64,000 nt of DNA. Source: an uncultured Christensenella sp. GTDB taxonomy: Bacteria; Bacillota; Clostridia; Christensenellales; Borkfalkiaceae. Position numbers and translations under genes: made by a program. Positions 31,546 through 40,788 of this stretch are shown here, one piece after another. The stretch's first letter is position 1, and each line of letters begins with the position of its first letter. Location of the stretch: the NCBI GenBank assembly GCA_910585685.1, contig CAJUEO010000007.1:26027-90026 (forward strand), in the 5' to 3' direction. The notes below the pieces were generated by a model that worked only from the letters and a program-made list of their open reading frames with translations, was not told where the DNA came from and did no database searches.

Positions 31546-32910
31546 TTATCCTATTAAAAGCGAATCTACGGGTTTACGCAGTTCACCGACTTTTTGTTTT
31601 CCTCCGAGCGCGAGCGCGAGGGTTAAAATGCCGACTCTTCCGGCATACATTAAGAAAATCAATATTATTTTTGCGGCAATTCCCAAAGTAGCTGTGCAGG
31701 ATTGACCGTCAATACTCAAACTAAGTCCCGTGTTGGTAAGTGCGGAAGTGCACTCGAACAGCGCCGCTTTCGAAGTTAAATCCGGCTCGAATGCGCATAT
31801 AAGCAGCGCGGAAGTGACGATAATCACAAGACAAGCCGCAAAAATTGCAAGCGCCTGGGAGAGTAGCGAGTGTTCGATTCTCTTATTGCCGATATTGATA
31901 TCTCTGCGCCCCCTGAATGCTGCGAGCATTCCCACCAGAATTACCGAAAAAGTGCCGACTTTAATCCCTCCGGCAGTCGAACCCGAGCTGCCGCCGATAA
32001 ACATAAGGCTGACTGCAAGAATGTAGCCGCTTTCGGACAGAGTTTCGGGCGCGGTGGTGAAAAAGCCAGCCGTTCGCATAGTCGTTGCGTTAAAGAACGA
32101 TGCGAGCAGTTTTTCCCCGAAGTGGTAATTTGCATAGTTCTCGTTGTTCCACTCGAAAATAAGAAACAGCCCCGTGGACGATATTAAAATTATGAGGGAG
32201 ATAAGAAGAACTACCTTAGTGTTTAACTGAAACTTTTTTATTTTGCATTTGCAGTCCAAAACGTCGCTCCAAACGCAAAAACCCAGACCGCCGAGAATAA
32301 TCAACGCGCATACCGTAAGGCTGACGAGAGGGTCTGTGGCATAGTTGCTTAAAGAACTTCCGCCCACGGCTCCCATTAAATCGAATCCTGCGTTACAGAA
32401 GGCGGAAATGGAGTGCCAAATCGAGTAATAAATGCCCGTTGCCGCGCCGAAATCGGGAATGAACCTTATACACAGCAGACAGGCGCCCAAAAACTCGAAC
32501 AGTACAGTTCCGAGGAAAATGCGCTTTATAAGCACGAAAAGTCCCGTGTACTTATTGCTGCCGCCTGCGTCGAGAAGCATTACCTTGCGTTCGTACAGCC
32601 CGATATTGTGCTTTATCAGCATAAGCATAGACGACACCAAGGTCATAAATCCTATTCCGCCAAGCTGAATCAATAGCAGTATCACAAGCTGACCGAACAG
32701 CGACCAATGCGTGCCGGTGTCGTAGGTGACAAGCCCCGTTATAAACGTTGCCGACGACGAGGTAAACAGCGCGTTTATATATGAAGTTGAATTGCCTTCG
32801 GCGGTTGCGAAAGGCAGAATTAATAAAATGCTGCCGATAAGCATTACGCCGAGGTATCCGATGGCTAAATATTGCCAGGCGGAAATTTTCAAACCGAATT
32901 TCTTTTTCAT
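31546..32910 (-). CDS. ktrB: Ktr/Trk potassium transporter membrane subunit
   Basis: 454 residues, about eight or more transmembrane segments with four pore-loop repeats typical of TrkH/KtrB (segments SSSATFITGLVTYDTG, SAFCNAGFDLMG, ATTMRTAGFFTTAP, ECTSALTNTGLSL), each with a selectivity-filter glycine. K+ import works with ktrA. Start ATG 32910 is preferred over an in-frame ATG 24 nt upstream, because that one lies in the promoter. No ribosome site is seen and the leader is only about 7-8 nt. Confidence 0.94.
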   Translation of the reverse strand: MKKKFGLKISAWQYLAIGYLGVMLIGSILLILPFATAEGNSTSYINALFTSSSATFITGLVTYDTGTHWSLFGQLVILLLIQLGGIGFMTLVSSMLMLIKHNIGLYERKVMLLDAGGSNKYTGLFVLIKRIFLGTVLFEFLGACLLCIRFIPDFGAATGIYYSIWHSISAFCNAGFDLMGAVGGSSLSNYATDPLVSLTVCALIILGGLGFCVWSDVLDCKCKIKKFQLNTKVVLLISLIILISSTGLFLIFEWNNENYANYHFGEKLLASFFNATTMRTAGFFTTAPETLSESGYILAVSLMFIGGSSGSTAGGIKVGTFSVILVGMLAAFRGRRDINIGNKRIEHSLLSQALAIFAACLVIIVTSALLICAFEPDLTSKAALFECTSALTNTGLSLSIDGQSCTATLGIAAKIILIFLMYAGRVGILTLALALGGKQKVGELRKPVDSLLIG

Positions 32911-32924
32911 TGTTAGTTGTGACA

Positions 32925-32953
32925 ATTTTAGCATACGTCAATATGCTTGTCAA
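32925..32953 (-). promoter_or_regulatory. Promoter of the ktrBA-comF run
   Basis: Minus strand TTGACA (32953-32948) and TAAAAT (32930-32925), spacing 17. It ends 14 nt before the ktrB ATG, leaving almost no leader. Confidence 0.78.
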
Positions 32954-33094
32954 CCAAAAGCTTACGTTATACACTTATGTGTAAAATTTATGAATACTTT
33001 TTAATTTATTTAAAAATCTTTGCATTTTGCGCCGCTATATGCTAATATTATAATGGTTGAATTTAAAATTACTCAATTAAGGCGCATTTTAATT

Positions 33095-34096
33095 ATGGAA
33101 AACGTCAAAAAAGTACTGTATTCTGCTGTACAGCCAACAAACAATCTAACTATCGGAAACTATATAGGCGCAATTTCCAACTGGAAACAGTTGCAAGACG
33201 ATTACGACTGTTTTTTTGCCATAGCAAATATGCACGCAATAACGGTCAGGCAAAATCCCGCCGAGTTGAGGCAGAGAACGCTTTCCCTGCTCGCTCTGTA
33301 TATAGCTTGCGGAATCGACCCCGAAAAATGCGTTTTATACCTTCAATCGCACGTTTCCGCTCACGCCGAGCTTTGCTGGGTACTGAATACCTTCACATAC
33401 GTCGGTGAAATGGAGAGAATGACGCAGTTTAAGGATAAAAGCGCCAGACATACGGAAAATATAAATATGGGGCTTATGGACTACCCCGTGCTTATGGCGG
33501 CGGATATCTTGCTTTATCAGGCAGACTGCGTGCCCGTAGGCTTGGACCAGCGTCAGCACATAGAAATAGCCAGGGACATTGCGCAGAGATTCAACAACAT
33601 CTATTCTCCGACCTTCAAAGTTCCGGAAGCTCTTTATATGAAGACGGGCGCCAAAATAAACGATTTGCAAAACCCCGAAAAGAAGATGTCCAAATCCGCC
33701 GAAAATCCCAACGGCTCGGTATTTTTGTCCGACGACAGGGACGCCGTAATCCGTAAATTCAAGCGCGCGGTAACGGACAGCGACAACTTAATTAAATACG
33801 ACCCCGAAACAAAACCCGGGGTATCGAACCTGCTTTCGATTTACTCGGTATTTTCCAAAAAGAGTATTTCGGAAACAGAGAGCGAGTTCGAGGGTAAGGG
33901 TTACGGTGACTTAAAACTCGCTGTCGGTGAACTTGTAGCCGATAAGCTTGCGCCCATTCAGAGCGAACAGGCAAGGCTGCTTTCCGATAAAACCTACCTT
34001 GACGAGGTGCTGAAAAGAGGCGCATATCTTGCAAACAAAGCGGCAGGCAGAACGGTGGGTAAGGTCTATAAAAAAATAGGTTTCTACCAGCTTTGA
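33095..34096 (+). CDS. trpS: Tryptophanyl-tRNA synthetase
   Basis: 333-residue class I synthetase charging tRNA-Trp. The HIGH-equivalent PTNNLTIGNYIGA is near residues 14-26 and the KMSKS loop is KKMSKSAENP near 195. ATG 33095 has an AAGG site 11 nt upstream. In-frame upstream ATGs at 33020 and 33053 lie in promoter-like sequence (TATAAT at 33049-33054). The leader is too short for a T-box. First gene of a long plus-strand run (DUF5685, J-like, membrane protein, RlmD-like). Confidence 0.97.
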   Translation: MENVKKVLYSAVQPTNNLTIGNYIGAISNWKQLQDDYDCFFAIANMHAITVRQNPAELRQRTLSLLALYIACGIDPEKCVLYLQSHVSAHAELCWVLNTFTYVGEMERMTQFKDKSARHTENINMGLMDYPVLMAADILLYQADCVPVGLDQRQHIEIARDIAQRFNNIYSPTFKVPEALYMKTGAKINDLQNPEKKMSKSAENPNGSVFLSDDRDAVIRKFKRAVTDSDNLIKYDPETKPGVSNLLSIYSVFSKKSISETESEFEGKGYGDLKLAVGELVADKLAPIQSEQARLLSDKTYLDEVLKRGAYLANKAAGRTVGKVYKKIGFYQL

Positions 34097-34136
34097 AGCC
34101 GATATATTTTAGCGCATCTTACAGTAAGGTATCACA

Positions 34137-34991
34137 ATGTTTGGATATATAAACCCCGATACACCCTATCTTTTCAAGAAGGACGAAACTCTATATAAGG
34201 CGCTGTACTGCGGACTGTGCAAGAGCATAGGCAAAGGTTGCGGACAGCGAGCAAGATGCGGCTTGACTTACGACATGGCGTTTACTTCGGCTCTCCTCCA
34301 CAATATACGCGGAGAGGACGTGGTAATCGAAAAAAAGCGCTGCGTGCTGCATTGGCTGCGCCGCAGAAAGATAGCCAAGGTGGACGATATTTCCGTCGCT
34401 ATAGGCTGCGTAAACGTCGTTCTCGCTTATTATAAGCTGTGCGACGATAAAAAGGACGGGGACGGGCACGCAATGCTTGCAAAGCTCTATAAAAAGGGCT
34501 ATAAGCGCGCGTTGAAGCTTCATCCCGAGCTGGACGGCATTGTCAGGCGGCAAACCATGGCGCTTGCCGAGCTTGAAAACGGCGGTTGCGAGATTATCGA
34601 CGCCGTGTGTGAGCCGACGGCGGTAATGATGAGGGAGCTTTCCGAATATCTTTTAAAAGAGTTCTCTACCGAGTACACTAAGCGTCTTTTCTATGATTTG
34701 GGCAAATGGGTATATCTTGCCGACGCGCTCGACGACTATGACAGGGATGTCAAAAAAAAGCGTTTCAACGTGCTTTTCAACGTTTATAAAGTAAATAGCA
34801 GGGCTGAGGCGGTAAAAAAGGGCGGAGAAGAGCTTGTGTTTATATTCGACAGTCTGTTTGCGGATATGCGCGAGTGCCTTGCAAATATAAAATTTCACTT
34901 CAATCACGACTTGACCGATAACATAATTTTGCGCGGTATTCCGATGAAGACGCGTAAGATTTTTTACGGCGATTGTAAAAATAACGCTTAA
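34137..34991 (+). CDS. DUF5685 family protein
   Basis: 284 residues. The N-terminal MFGYINPDTPYLFKKDETLYKALYCGLCKSIGK-type sequence with YCGLC cysteines, a central Cys pair region (RCVLHWLRRRK) and the C-terminal DALDDYDRDVKKKRFNVL segment match my recollection of DUF5685, an uncharacterised family of Clostridia. The all-helical D-rich LADALDDYDRD motif recalls polyprenyl-synthase-like helical bundles, but this is weak. It is followed by a J-like protein 11 nt downstream, so both may act together. ATG 34137 has no strong ribosome site. Confidence 0.8.
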   Translation: MFGYINPDTPYLFKKDETLYKALYCGLCKSIGKGCGQRARCGLTYDMAFTSALLHNIRGEDVVIEKKRCVLHWLRRRKIAKVDDISVAIGCVNVVLAYYKLCDDKKDGDGHAMLAKLYKKGYKRALKLHPELDGIVRRQTMALAELENGGCEIIDAVCEPTAVMMRELSEYLLKEFSTEYTKRLFYDLGKWVYLADALDDYDRDVKKKRFNVLFNVYKVNSRAEAVKKGGEELVFIFDSLFADMRECLANIKFHFNHDLTDNIILRGIPMKTRKIFYGDCKNNA

Positions 34992-35002
34992 AGGAGCAGT
35001 TA

Positions 35003-35653
35003 ATGAACAAAAAGAATCTTGAAATACTCGGACTTGCCGAGGGTGCGACGTTGCAGGAAATAAAGGACGCTTACGAGGCTTTGAGGGCAAAATATCTCGA
35101 AGAGCGGTTTATGGACGGTGAAGTCGGCAACAACGCCGCAAGAATGCTTACGCGTATCGAAACGGCTTATAACGAGCTTGTCGGGGAATTTAGCGAAAAT
35201 TCCACCATGAGCGACGGCGGAGACGCATACGAGCGCGTCGAAGCATTTTTGAACGAGGGAAATATTCAGGACGCACAGCGCGTTTTGGACACGTTTAACG
35301 AGCGCGGCGCAAGATGGCACTATTTGCAAAGCGTGGTGTTCTACCGCAAAAATTGGATTAACGAGAGCAAAAAACAGCTTGAAATAGCAATTCAGCTCGA
35401 GCCCGACAACGAAAAGTACAAGGAAACTTACCGTAAGCTCAACGAAAAAATTAATTTCGACGCTTCAAACAGCCCCAACGGGCAGTATCAAAACGGGCAA
35501 AATTACAACAACGGCGCATATCAGGGGCAGAGTATGAACAGCACGCCCTCGGAAAGTCAAATGGGCGGAGATATGTGCGCAAACTGCATAGAGTGCTGTT
35601 TTTGCAACATGATGCTTAACTGCCTCTGCAACAGTTGCTTTAATTGCGGTTAA
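35003..35653 (+). CDS. J-domain-like protein lacking HPD, with TPR-like middle and Cys-rich tail
   Basis: 216 residues. Residues 1-65 resemble a DnaJ J-domain (ILGLAEGATLQEIKDAYEAL, RIETAYNELVG), but the HPD tripeptide needed to stimulate DnaK is missing (KYLEER occupies its place). Residues 80-155 look like two TPR-type helical pairs (AQRVLDTFNERGARWHYLQSVVFY). A Gln/Asn/Gly linker follows and the tail ends in a dense cysteine cluster (CANCIECCFCNMM, CLCNSCFNCG), a likely metal-binding site or palmitoylation-like element. AAGGAG precedes ATG 35003. Paired with DUF5685 upstream. Confidence 0.72.
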   Translation: MNKKNLEILGLAEGATLQEIKDAYEALRAKYLEERFMDGEVGNNAARMLTRIETAYNELVGEFSENSTMSDGGDAYERVEAFLNEGNIQDAQRVLDTFNERGARWHYLQSVVFYRKNWINESKKQLEIAIQLEPDNEKYKETYRKLNEKINFDASNSPNGQYQNGQNYNNGAYQGQSMNSTPSESQMGGDMCANCIECCFCNMMLNCLCNSCFNCG

Positions 35654-35661
35654 GTCGATAG

Positions 35662-36219
35662 ATGGGCAAAAAAAGATACAGTAAAGCTTTTGAAATAGCG
35701 CTTTCGGGCATTGCCTGCGCTGCGGCTTCGGGAGCTTTGGCGCTGGGCATTTTAAGCGGATACCTCGTTGCAACGGGCTATATTTTCGGCATTCTCGCGC
35801 TTATGGTTCCCATTTCAAAGGGGTTCTATGTCGGGGATTTTCTCGCGCATATAGGCACCTGCATTCTCGCGGTGGCTCTCGGCGCGGCGTCGCAGTTCTG
35901 GAGCTTGGTTCCGTTTGCAATGTTTTTCGGGCTTCATCCGCTTGTCAACGCGCTTCAAATCAAGTTTAGTATAAACAGGTGGATTGCGCTCGCAATAAAG
36001 GCGCTTTGGTTCGACGCAACTTTGGCGGTGGCGTACCTGCTGGTGTTCGAAGGCGTATTGGGCGGAGAGTTCCTGCCCGAGCAATTTTACGCGGTGGTGA
36101 ACGACTATATCTATGTGTTTATTTTTACGCTCGGCACGGCGTTTTTCATCATCTACGATTGGTTTATTATACGGTGTCAGAAAACGGTTAATCTCGTCGT
36201 ACAGAGGATAATAAAATAA
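35662..36219 (+). CDS. Integral membrane protein of unknown function
   Basis: 185 residues with about five or six transmembrane helices (16-38, 40-58, 63-82, 85-105, 112-135, 146-170). Gly/Ala-rich early helices (CAAASGALALGILSGYLVATGY) recall ECF-transporter S components, but I cannot assign it. Starts 8 nt after the previous stop without a clear ribosome site, so it is probably translated by coupling. Directly followed by the RlmD-like gene. Confidence 0.75.
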   Translation: MGKKRYSKAFEIALSGIACAAASGALALGILSGYLVATGYIFGILALMVPISKGFYVGDFLAHIGTCILAVALGAASQFWSLVPFAMFFGLHPLVNALQIKFSINRWIALAIKALWFDATLAVAYLLVFEGVLGGEFLPEQFYAVVNDYIYVFIFTLGTAFFIIYDWFIIRCQKTVNLVVQRIIK

Positions 36220-36221
36220 AA

Positions 36222-37613
36222 ATGGAAAAGAACGGAATATACGAAGGCGTCGTAACGGGGCTCGGCACCGACGGCGAGGGAATAATCAAGGTAGAGGGCA
36301 CAACGGTATTTGTGCCTTTTTGTCTTATAGGAGAAAAGGTTAAATTCAAAGCCTTAAAAGTAAAGGGAAATATAGCCTACGGAAAGATAGAAAGCATTGA
36401 AAACGAGGCATATTCACGGGTCAATCCGCCCTGCGAAGTTTTTAAAAAGTGCGGCGGGTGCGCATTGCAGCATATGGATTATGCCGCTCAACTCGAATTT
36501 AAAAGACAGCTTGTGGAAAATGCGCTTGCAAAAATCGGAGGTACAAGCGTAAAGGTGCAGCCCTGCGTTGGCTGTGCAAGTCAATACAGATACCGCAACA
36601 AACTCGCTTTGCCGATAGGCGCGGAGTCGGGCAAAACGGTATGCGGCTTTTACAGCTTACACAGCCATAGAATTGTTCCCGTGAAAGACTGCCTTATTCA
36701 GTCCGAATGGGTCAAAAAAGTTATTTCTGCGGTCGAAAATTTTGCTGTTGCCCGCCATATATGCGGCTATGACGAGCAAACGGGCAGGGGAATACTGCGC
36801 AGAATAGTTGTACGCGAGATAAAGGGAGCGTACATATTTGCGCTTGTTGTCGCAAAAGATTTGGACGTTGTGCCGCTTATAGTCGAGCTTGAAAAAAATT
36901 TTGACAACTTTACCTTTTTAGTAAATATAAATAACTCTCGAACCAACGCACTTTTTTCCGATAAATGGCGCATATGTCGGGGGCAAGGCAGCTTCGAGGC
37001 GGAAGATTGCGGCATTAAATACAGTGCAGGCGCAAATACTTTTTTGCAGGTAAACGACGAAGTGCGCGAAAAATTATACGCCAAGGTGCTCGACGAAGCC
37101 GACGAAGGCTGCGTCGCGCTCGATTTATACAGCGGCGGCGGTATGCTTACCGCTATGCTTGCAAAAAAGTGCGGCAAAAGCTTTGGTATAGAAATAGTGG
37201 AGGAGGCGTCGCGCTGCGCCGACGCATTGAGGGATAAAAACGGCTTGCAAAACAAGATGTTCAACATTTGCGGAAAAGTAGAGGAAAAGATAGATGAAGT
37301 TGCCGCGCTTGTCGGCAACAGCCGTAAAATTATTGTTTGCGACCCGCCCAGAAAGGGTATGGAGCGGTCGGTTGTAAACGCCGTTGCGCGGTCGGATGCC
37401 GAAAAGGTAGTGCTTGTCTCCTGCAATCCCTCGACCCTGGCGCGTGATTTGGGGCTGCTTGTCGGTACTTTGCGCGAGGAGGACGGCGGGCTTATGAAGC
37501 ATACATTGCCTGAAAACGCTCCCTACAATATTGAGTCGGTAACTCCCTTCGATATGTTTCCTCAAACAAAGCACGTCGAGACGCTGGTCGTGTTGACAAA
37601 GCATAATAAATAA
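36222..37613 (+). CDS. 23S rRNA (uracil-C5)-methyltransferase, RlmD/RlmCD type
   Basis: 463 residues. An N-terminal TRAM domain (1-60) is followed by the Fe-S Cys set near 72-85 (CEVFKKCGGCALQHM), the SAM domain with ALDLYSGGGMLTAML near 300, catalytic and binding motifs DPPRKGMERSVV near 364-375, and VSCNPSTLARDL near 387-398 with the nucleophilic Cys. It methylates U747 and/or U1939 of 23S rRNA; which one cannot be told. ATG 36222 starts 2 nt after the upstream stop. Confidence 0.94.
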   Translation: MEKNGIYEGVVTGLGTDGEGIIKVEGTTVFVPFCLIGEKVKFKALKVKGNIAYGKIESIENEAYSRVNPPCEVFKKCGGCALQHMDYAAQLEFKRQLVENALAKIGGTSVKVQPCVGCASQYRYRNKLALPIGAESGKTVCGFYSLHSHRIVPVKDCLIQSEWVKKVISAVENFAVARHICGYDEQTGRGILRRIVVREIKGAYIFALVVAKDLDVVPLIVELEKNFDNFTFLVNINNSRTNALFSDKWRICRGQGSFEAEDCGIKYSAGANTFLQVNDEVREKLYAKVLDEADEGCVALDLYSGGGMLTAMLAKKCGKSFGIEIVEEASRCADALRDKNGLQNKMFNICGKVEEKIDEVAALVGNSRKIIVCDPPRKGMERSVVNAVARSDAEKVVLVSCNPSTLARDLGLLVGTLREEDGGLMKHTLPENAPYNIESVTPFDMFPQTKHVETLVVLTKHNK

Positions 37614-37692
37614 AAATTGCATATTCAGTCTAAACCCAGACATATGTCGGGGTTTAGACATATAACGGCGGCATAAAAGATATAAATAAAGT

Positions 37693-39222
37693 ATGTCCGC
37701 TGAAAAATTCAAATCAAAAAAAGGTTTTATCCTCGCAAGTATAGGCGCGGCGGTAGGGCTGGGCAATGCGCTGCGTTTCCCGGGGCTTTGCGCCAAGTAC
37801 GGTGGGGGTACTTTTTTATTTATCTACTTTGTTGCGCTTATTGTTCTCGGCATACCGCTTTTAAACGCCGAAATTGCGCTGGGCAGAAAGTTAAAGGGCG
37901 CAGCCCCGACCTGTATGTCCGCCCTGACAAGCCGCCGTCCAAAACTCGGGGCTGCCGTGGGTTGGACGTCCTGCCTCAACTCGCTGTTTACCGCAGTCAT
38001 ATACGCAGGGCTTGCAGGCTGGATAATTTCAATGATAATAACCATAGTTCCGCTGTCGTCCGCCGCGCCCTCATTATCCCGTACGCAAATTTCGCAGTAC
38101 TTCTTTCAAACGACGTTAAACGCGGCATATGACGGGGGTATTCACGGAATTTCGTACATAGTTGCCCCCTGCATAATCGTCGCTTGGGTGTTTATGTACT
38201 TCTGTCTGAGGGGTGGCGCAGGCACGCTTGCAAAGGCGGCAAAGTTTACCGTGGCAATACCTATATTGTTGCTTGTGTTTATGGCGGCAAGGGGACTTAT
38301 GTACTCCAACTCCGCACAGGCGCTGTCCGCGCTGTTTACGCCCGACTTTTCTCACCTTGCCGAACCCGAACTTTGGATAACCGCGCTCGGTCAGGTGTTC
38401 TTTTCACTATCGGTGGTGGTGGGCATTATGCCGGCTTACGGCTCGTATCTGCCCGAGGGCACAAATATCTTTACCTGCTCGCTGATAATTGCGGCTGCGG
38501 ACTTTTTGGTTTCGGTACTCGCTTCAACGGTTTTGTTCACTACCCTGTACGGCTGCGGATTGCAGAGCGAAATAAGCCCGTCGGGAATAGTCACGGCTTT
38601 TGTAATTTATCCTGCGGCAATAACAATGTTATTCGGCGCAAATACCGCGCTTAACGCCGCGGTCGGGGTGCTGTTCTATTCCTCGCTTGCGATGATGGCG
38701 GTGCAGTCGGCGGTTTCAATGCTCGAAGCCTTTCTTTCCCCCTTTGCCGCCGCAAGGCAAAAGCCAAAAAAATCATACGCGCTTAAAATCTGCCTTATAG
38801 GCGGCGCGATAAGTTTGATATTTGCGACGACCGCCGCGCCCGTTATAGTCGATATAAGCGACAGGTTCATAAATTTTTACAACGTTTTACTGCTCGGCAT
38901 TGTCGAGTGCGTGCTTATCGCGCTTTCAAAAAAATCGGGCGTTCTCGTCGAAGAGATAAACAAATTTACTAAAAAACTAAAAATGCCACACAGGCTTTTC
39001 GACTTTTCCGTCAAGTTTGCAAGTCCGCTTATTTTGACGTCGCTGTGCGTTATCGAGGTTATTTCCGTTGCAAACGTCGGGTTTAGCTATCCGCCCTGGC
39101 TGCTGTTTGCCTTCGGTATCGGCGCAAGCTTGACGGTGTTTATAGTCGGCGCGTGTCTGTCCGGTTTGTTTGCGCCTGAAAATAACGCCACGATTTTTAG
39201 GGGGCAAGTGTTGACATTATAA
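37693..39222 (+). CDS. Neurotransmitter:sodium symporter family transporter (SNF/MhsT-like)
   Basis: 509-residue Na+-coupled amino-acid importer of the LeuT fold. The first helix carries the family signature: GFILASIGAAVGLGNALRFPGLCAKYGGG. About 11-12 helices follow, including the LeuT-like unwound helix 6 region (FFSLSVVVGIMPAYGSYLP). The substrate is probably a hydrophobic amino acid; this is inferred from bacterial homologues. The 80 nt before ATG 37693 contain repeated ACATATG words but no clear promoter. The 3' end overlaps the uraA promoter. Confidence 0.93.
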   Translation: MSAEKFKSKKGFILASIGAAVGLGNALRFPGLCAKYGGGTFLFIYFVALIVLGIPLLNAEIALGRKLKGAAPTCMSALTSRRPKLGAAVGWTSCLNSLFTAVIYAGLAGWIISMIITIVPLSSAAPSLSRTQISQYFFQTTLNAAYDGGIHGISYIVAPCIIVAWVFMYFCLRGGAGTLAKAAKFTVAIPILLLVFMAARGLMYSNSAQALSALFTPDFSHLAEPELWITALGQVFFSLSVVVGIMPAYGSYLPEGTNIFTCSLIIAAADFLVSVLASTVLFTTLYGCGLQSEISPSGIVTAFVIYPAAITMLFGANTALNAAVGVLFYSSLAMMAVQSAVSMLEAFLSPFAAARQKPKKSYALKICLIGGAISLIFATTAAPVIVDISDRFINFYNVLLLGIVECVLIALSKKSGVLVEEINKFTKKLKMPHRLFDFSVKFASPLILTSLCVIEVISVANVGFSYPPWLLFAFGIGASLTVFIVGACLSGLFAPENNATIFRGQVLTL

Positions 39223-39279
39223 TTAAATTAGGCTATACTTAAAATTACAAGGCTATAAAAAACCGCCGCTGTAGCGGCG
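39211..39279 (+). promoter_or_regulatory. Promoter and leader hairpin of uraA-upp
   Basis: TTGACA (39211-39216) and TATACT (39234-39239), spacing 17. In the leader a G+C hairpin CGCCGC/GCGGCG (39264-39279, loop TGTA) has no T-run, so it is not a terminator; it may stabilise the mRNA. Confidence 0.75.
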
Positions 39280-39309
39280 CGTAAAAATACATAAAGAGGA
39301 TATGCTCCA

Positions 39310-40788
39310 ATGAAACTAATTTACGGGGTACAGGACAGACCCAAGCCCACGCAGCTTTTGCTGTTTGCCCTTCAACAACTTTTAGCCATACTCGCGGCAA
39401 CAATCACAGTGCCTATGGTAATAAACAGCAAGTACGGCTTTGCAAATATGTCACCTTCGGCTGCGCTTTTCGGCGCGGGTGTCGGAACTTTGGTATATCT
39501 GCTGTTTACAAAATTCAAAAGCCCCGTGTTTCTCGGCAGTTCTTTTGCATTTCTCGGCAGTATGCTTTCGGCGTTTGCAGGCGGCGTTTCGGCTTCGCTC
39601 GGCTATATAGGTTTGCTGCTCGGCGCGGTGTTTGCCGGAGTAGTCTATGTTATAATTGCGGTGGCGGTAAAGTTTGCCGGGGTAAAGTGGATAGATAAAA
39701 TTATGCCGGCAGTGGTAATAGGTCCGACGGTTGCAATTATCGGTCTGTCTCTTGCCGGAAACGCGGTGGGACAGGCTGTCAGCGGCGTGTTCGACGCGGA
39801 CGCTTCGGCTTATGTGATGACTGTTAATTCGGGGCTGTGCCTGCTGTGCGGACTTGTAACTCTTGCAACCACCGTGATCTGTTCGGTTTACGGCAAAAAA
39901 CTGTTGAAGATGATACCTTTCGTAATGGGTATTCTTGCAGGCTATATTCTTGCCGCCGTATTTACCGCGTTCAGCTATATCGAGGGCGCCGAGGCAATGC
40001 GCATAATCGACTTTACAAAGTTTGCGAATATGCAGTGGTACCCCGACTTTGCGTTTGTTTCGGCTTTCGGGGAAATCGACCCCGGTAACTCGTCGGTGGG
40101 CGCGTATATAGGAACAATTGCCGTTGCGTACATTCCCGTAGCTTTCGTTGTGTTTGCCGAACATATCGCAGACCATAAAAATATTTCTTCGATTATAGAA
40201 AGCGACCTCTTGAGCGACCCGGGTCTTTCGAGAACGCTGCTCGGTGACGGCGTCGGCTCGATTGCGGGCGCGCTTTTCGGCGGCTGCCCCAACACGACCT
40301 ACGGAGAATCGGTCGGCTGCGTGGCTATCTCTGGCAACGCTTCGGTAGTCACAATTTTCGTAACCGCGCTTATGGCTATAATTTTCTCGTTCATTGCGCC
40401 GTTCGTCACATTTCTTTCTACTATTCCCGACTGCGTAATGGGCGGCGTGTGTATCGCGCTCTACGGCTTTATCGCGGTATCCGGTCTTAAAATGGTGCAA
40501 AAAACCGACCTGGGCGACAACAGAAACCTGTTTGTGGTGTCGGTAATTTTAATTACGGGCGTCGGAGGAATGAGCCTTAAATTCGGTCCCATAATTTTAA
40601 CCGAAGTAGCCTGCGCGCTTATTTTGGGTATCTTGACAAATATTCTTGTAAACATAAATACAAAAAAAGAGGACGGCAACGAACAGCTCACCATAGAGGA
40701 CGCCGAAAACGTAAATTCTGCAAATGAGCAATCTGCGGTAAATGAAAACGATCAAGACGAAACTTTAAAAGATACGGAGGAAGAATAA
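39310..40788 (+). CDS. uraA: Uracil permease (NCS2 family)
   Basis: 492 residues, 14-helix NCS2 nucleobase transporter in the membrane. Starts MKLIYGVQDRPKPTQLLLFALQQLLAIL, a family hallmark, and carries CPNTTYGESVGCVAISG near 325-341, the NCS2 substrate-site region. The Glu-rich C-terminal tail (DEDQDETLKDTEEE-like) is longer than usual. The stop shares TAATG with upp, so uptake and salvage are coupled. Regulation by PyrR attenuation is not visible in the short leader. Confidence 0.95.
   Translation: MKLIYGVQDRPKPTQLLLFALQQLLAILAATITVPMVINSKYGFANMSPSAALFGAGVGTLVYLLFTKFKSPVFLGSSFAFLGSMLSAFAGGVSASLGYIGLLLGAVFAGVVYVIIAVAVKFAGVKWIDKIMPAVVIGPTVAIIGLSLAGNAVGQAVSGVFDADASAYVMTVNSGLCLLCGLVTLATTVICSVYGKKLLKMIPFVMGILAGYILAAVFTAFSYIEGAEAMRIIDFTKFANMQWYPDFAFVSAFGEIDPGNSSVGAYIGTIAVAYIPVAFVVFAEHIADHKNISSIIESDLLSDPGLSRTLLGDGVGSIAGALFGGCPNTTYGESVGCVAISGNASVVTIFVTALMAIIFSFIAPFVTFLSTIPDCVMGGVCIALYGFIAVSGLKMVQKTDLGDNRNLFVVSVILITGVGGMSLKFGPIILTEVACALILGILTNILVNINTKKEDGNEQLTIEDAENVNSANEQSAVNENDQDETLKDTEEE

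Noticed and set aside
32911..32934. Earlier in-frame ATG for ktrB (8 residues longer)
   Set aside because: It overlaps the TTGACA-N17-TAAAAT promoter, so that codon would not be transcribed.
32954..33094. T-box leader before trpS (and before thrC)
   Set aside because: The leaders are too short after the likely transcription starts, and no T-box terminator/antiterminator or conserved T-box sequence is present.
39451..40500. Open frame of 349 codons on the minus strand opposite uraA
   Set aside because: uraA is unmistakable; the antisense frame is rich in His, Arg and Asn in a pattern produced by the codon bias of the opposite strand.
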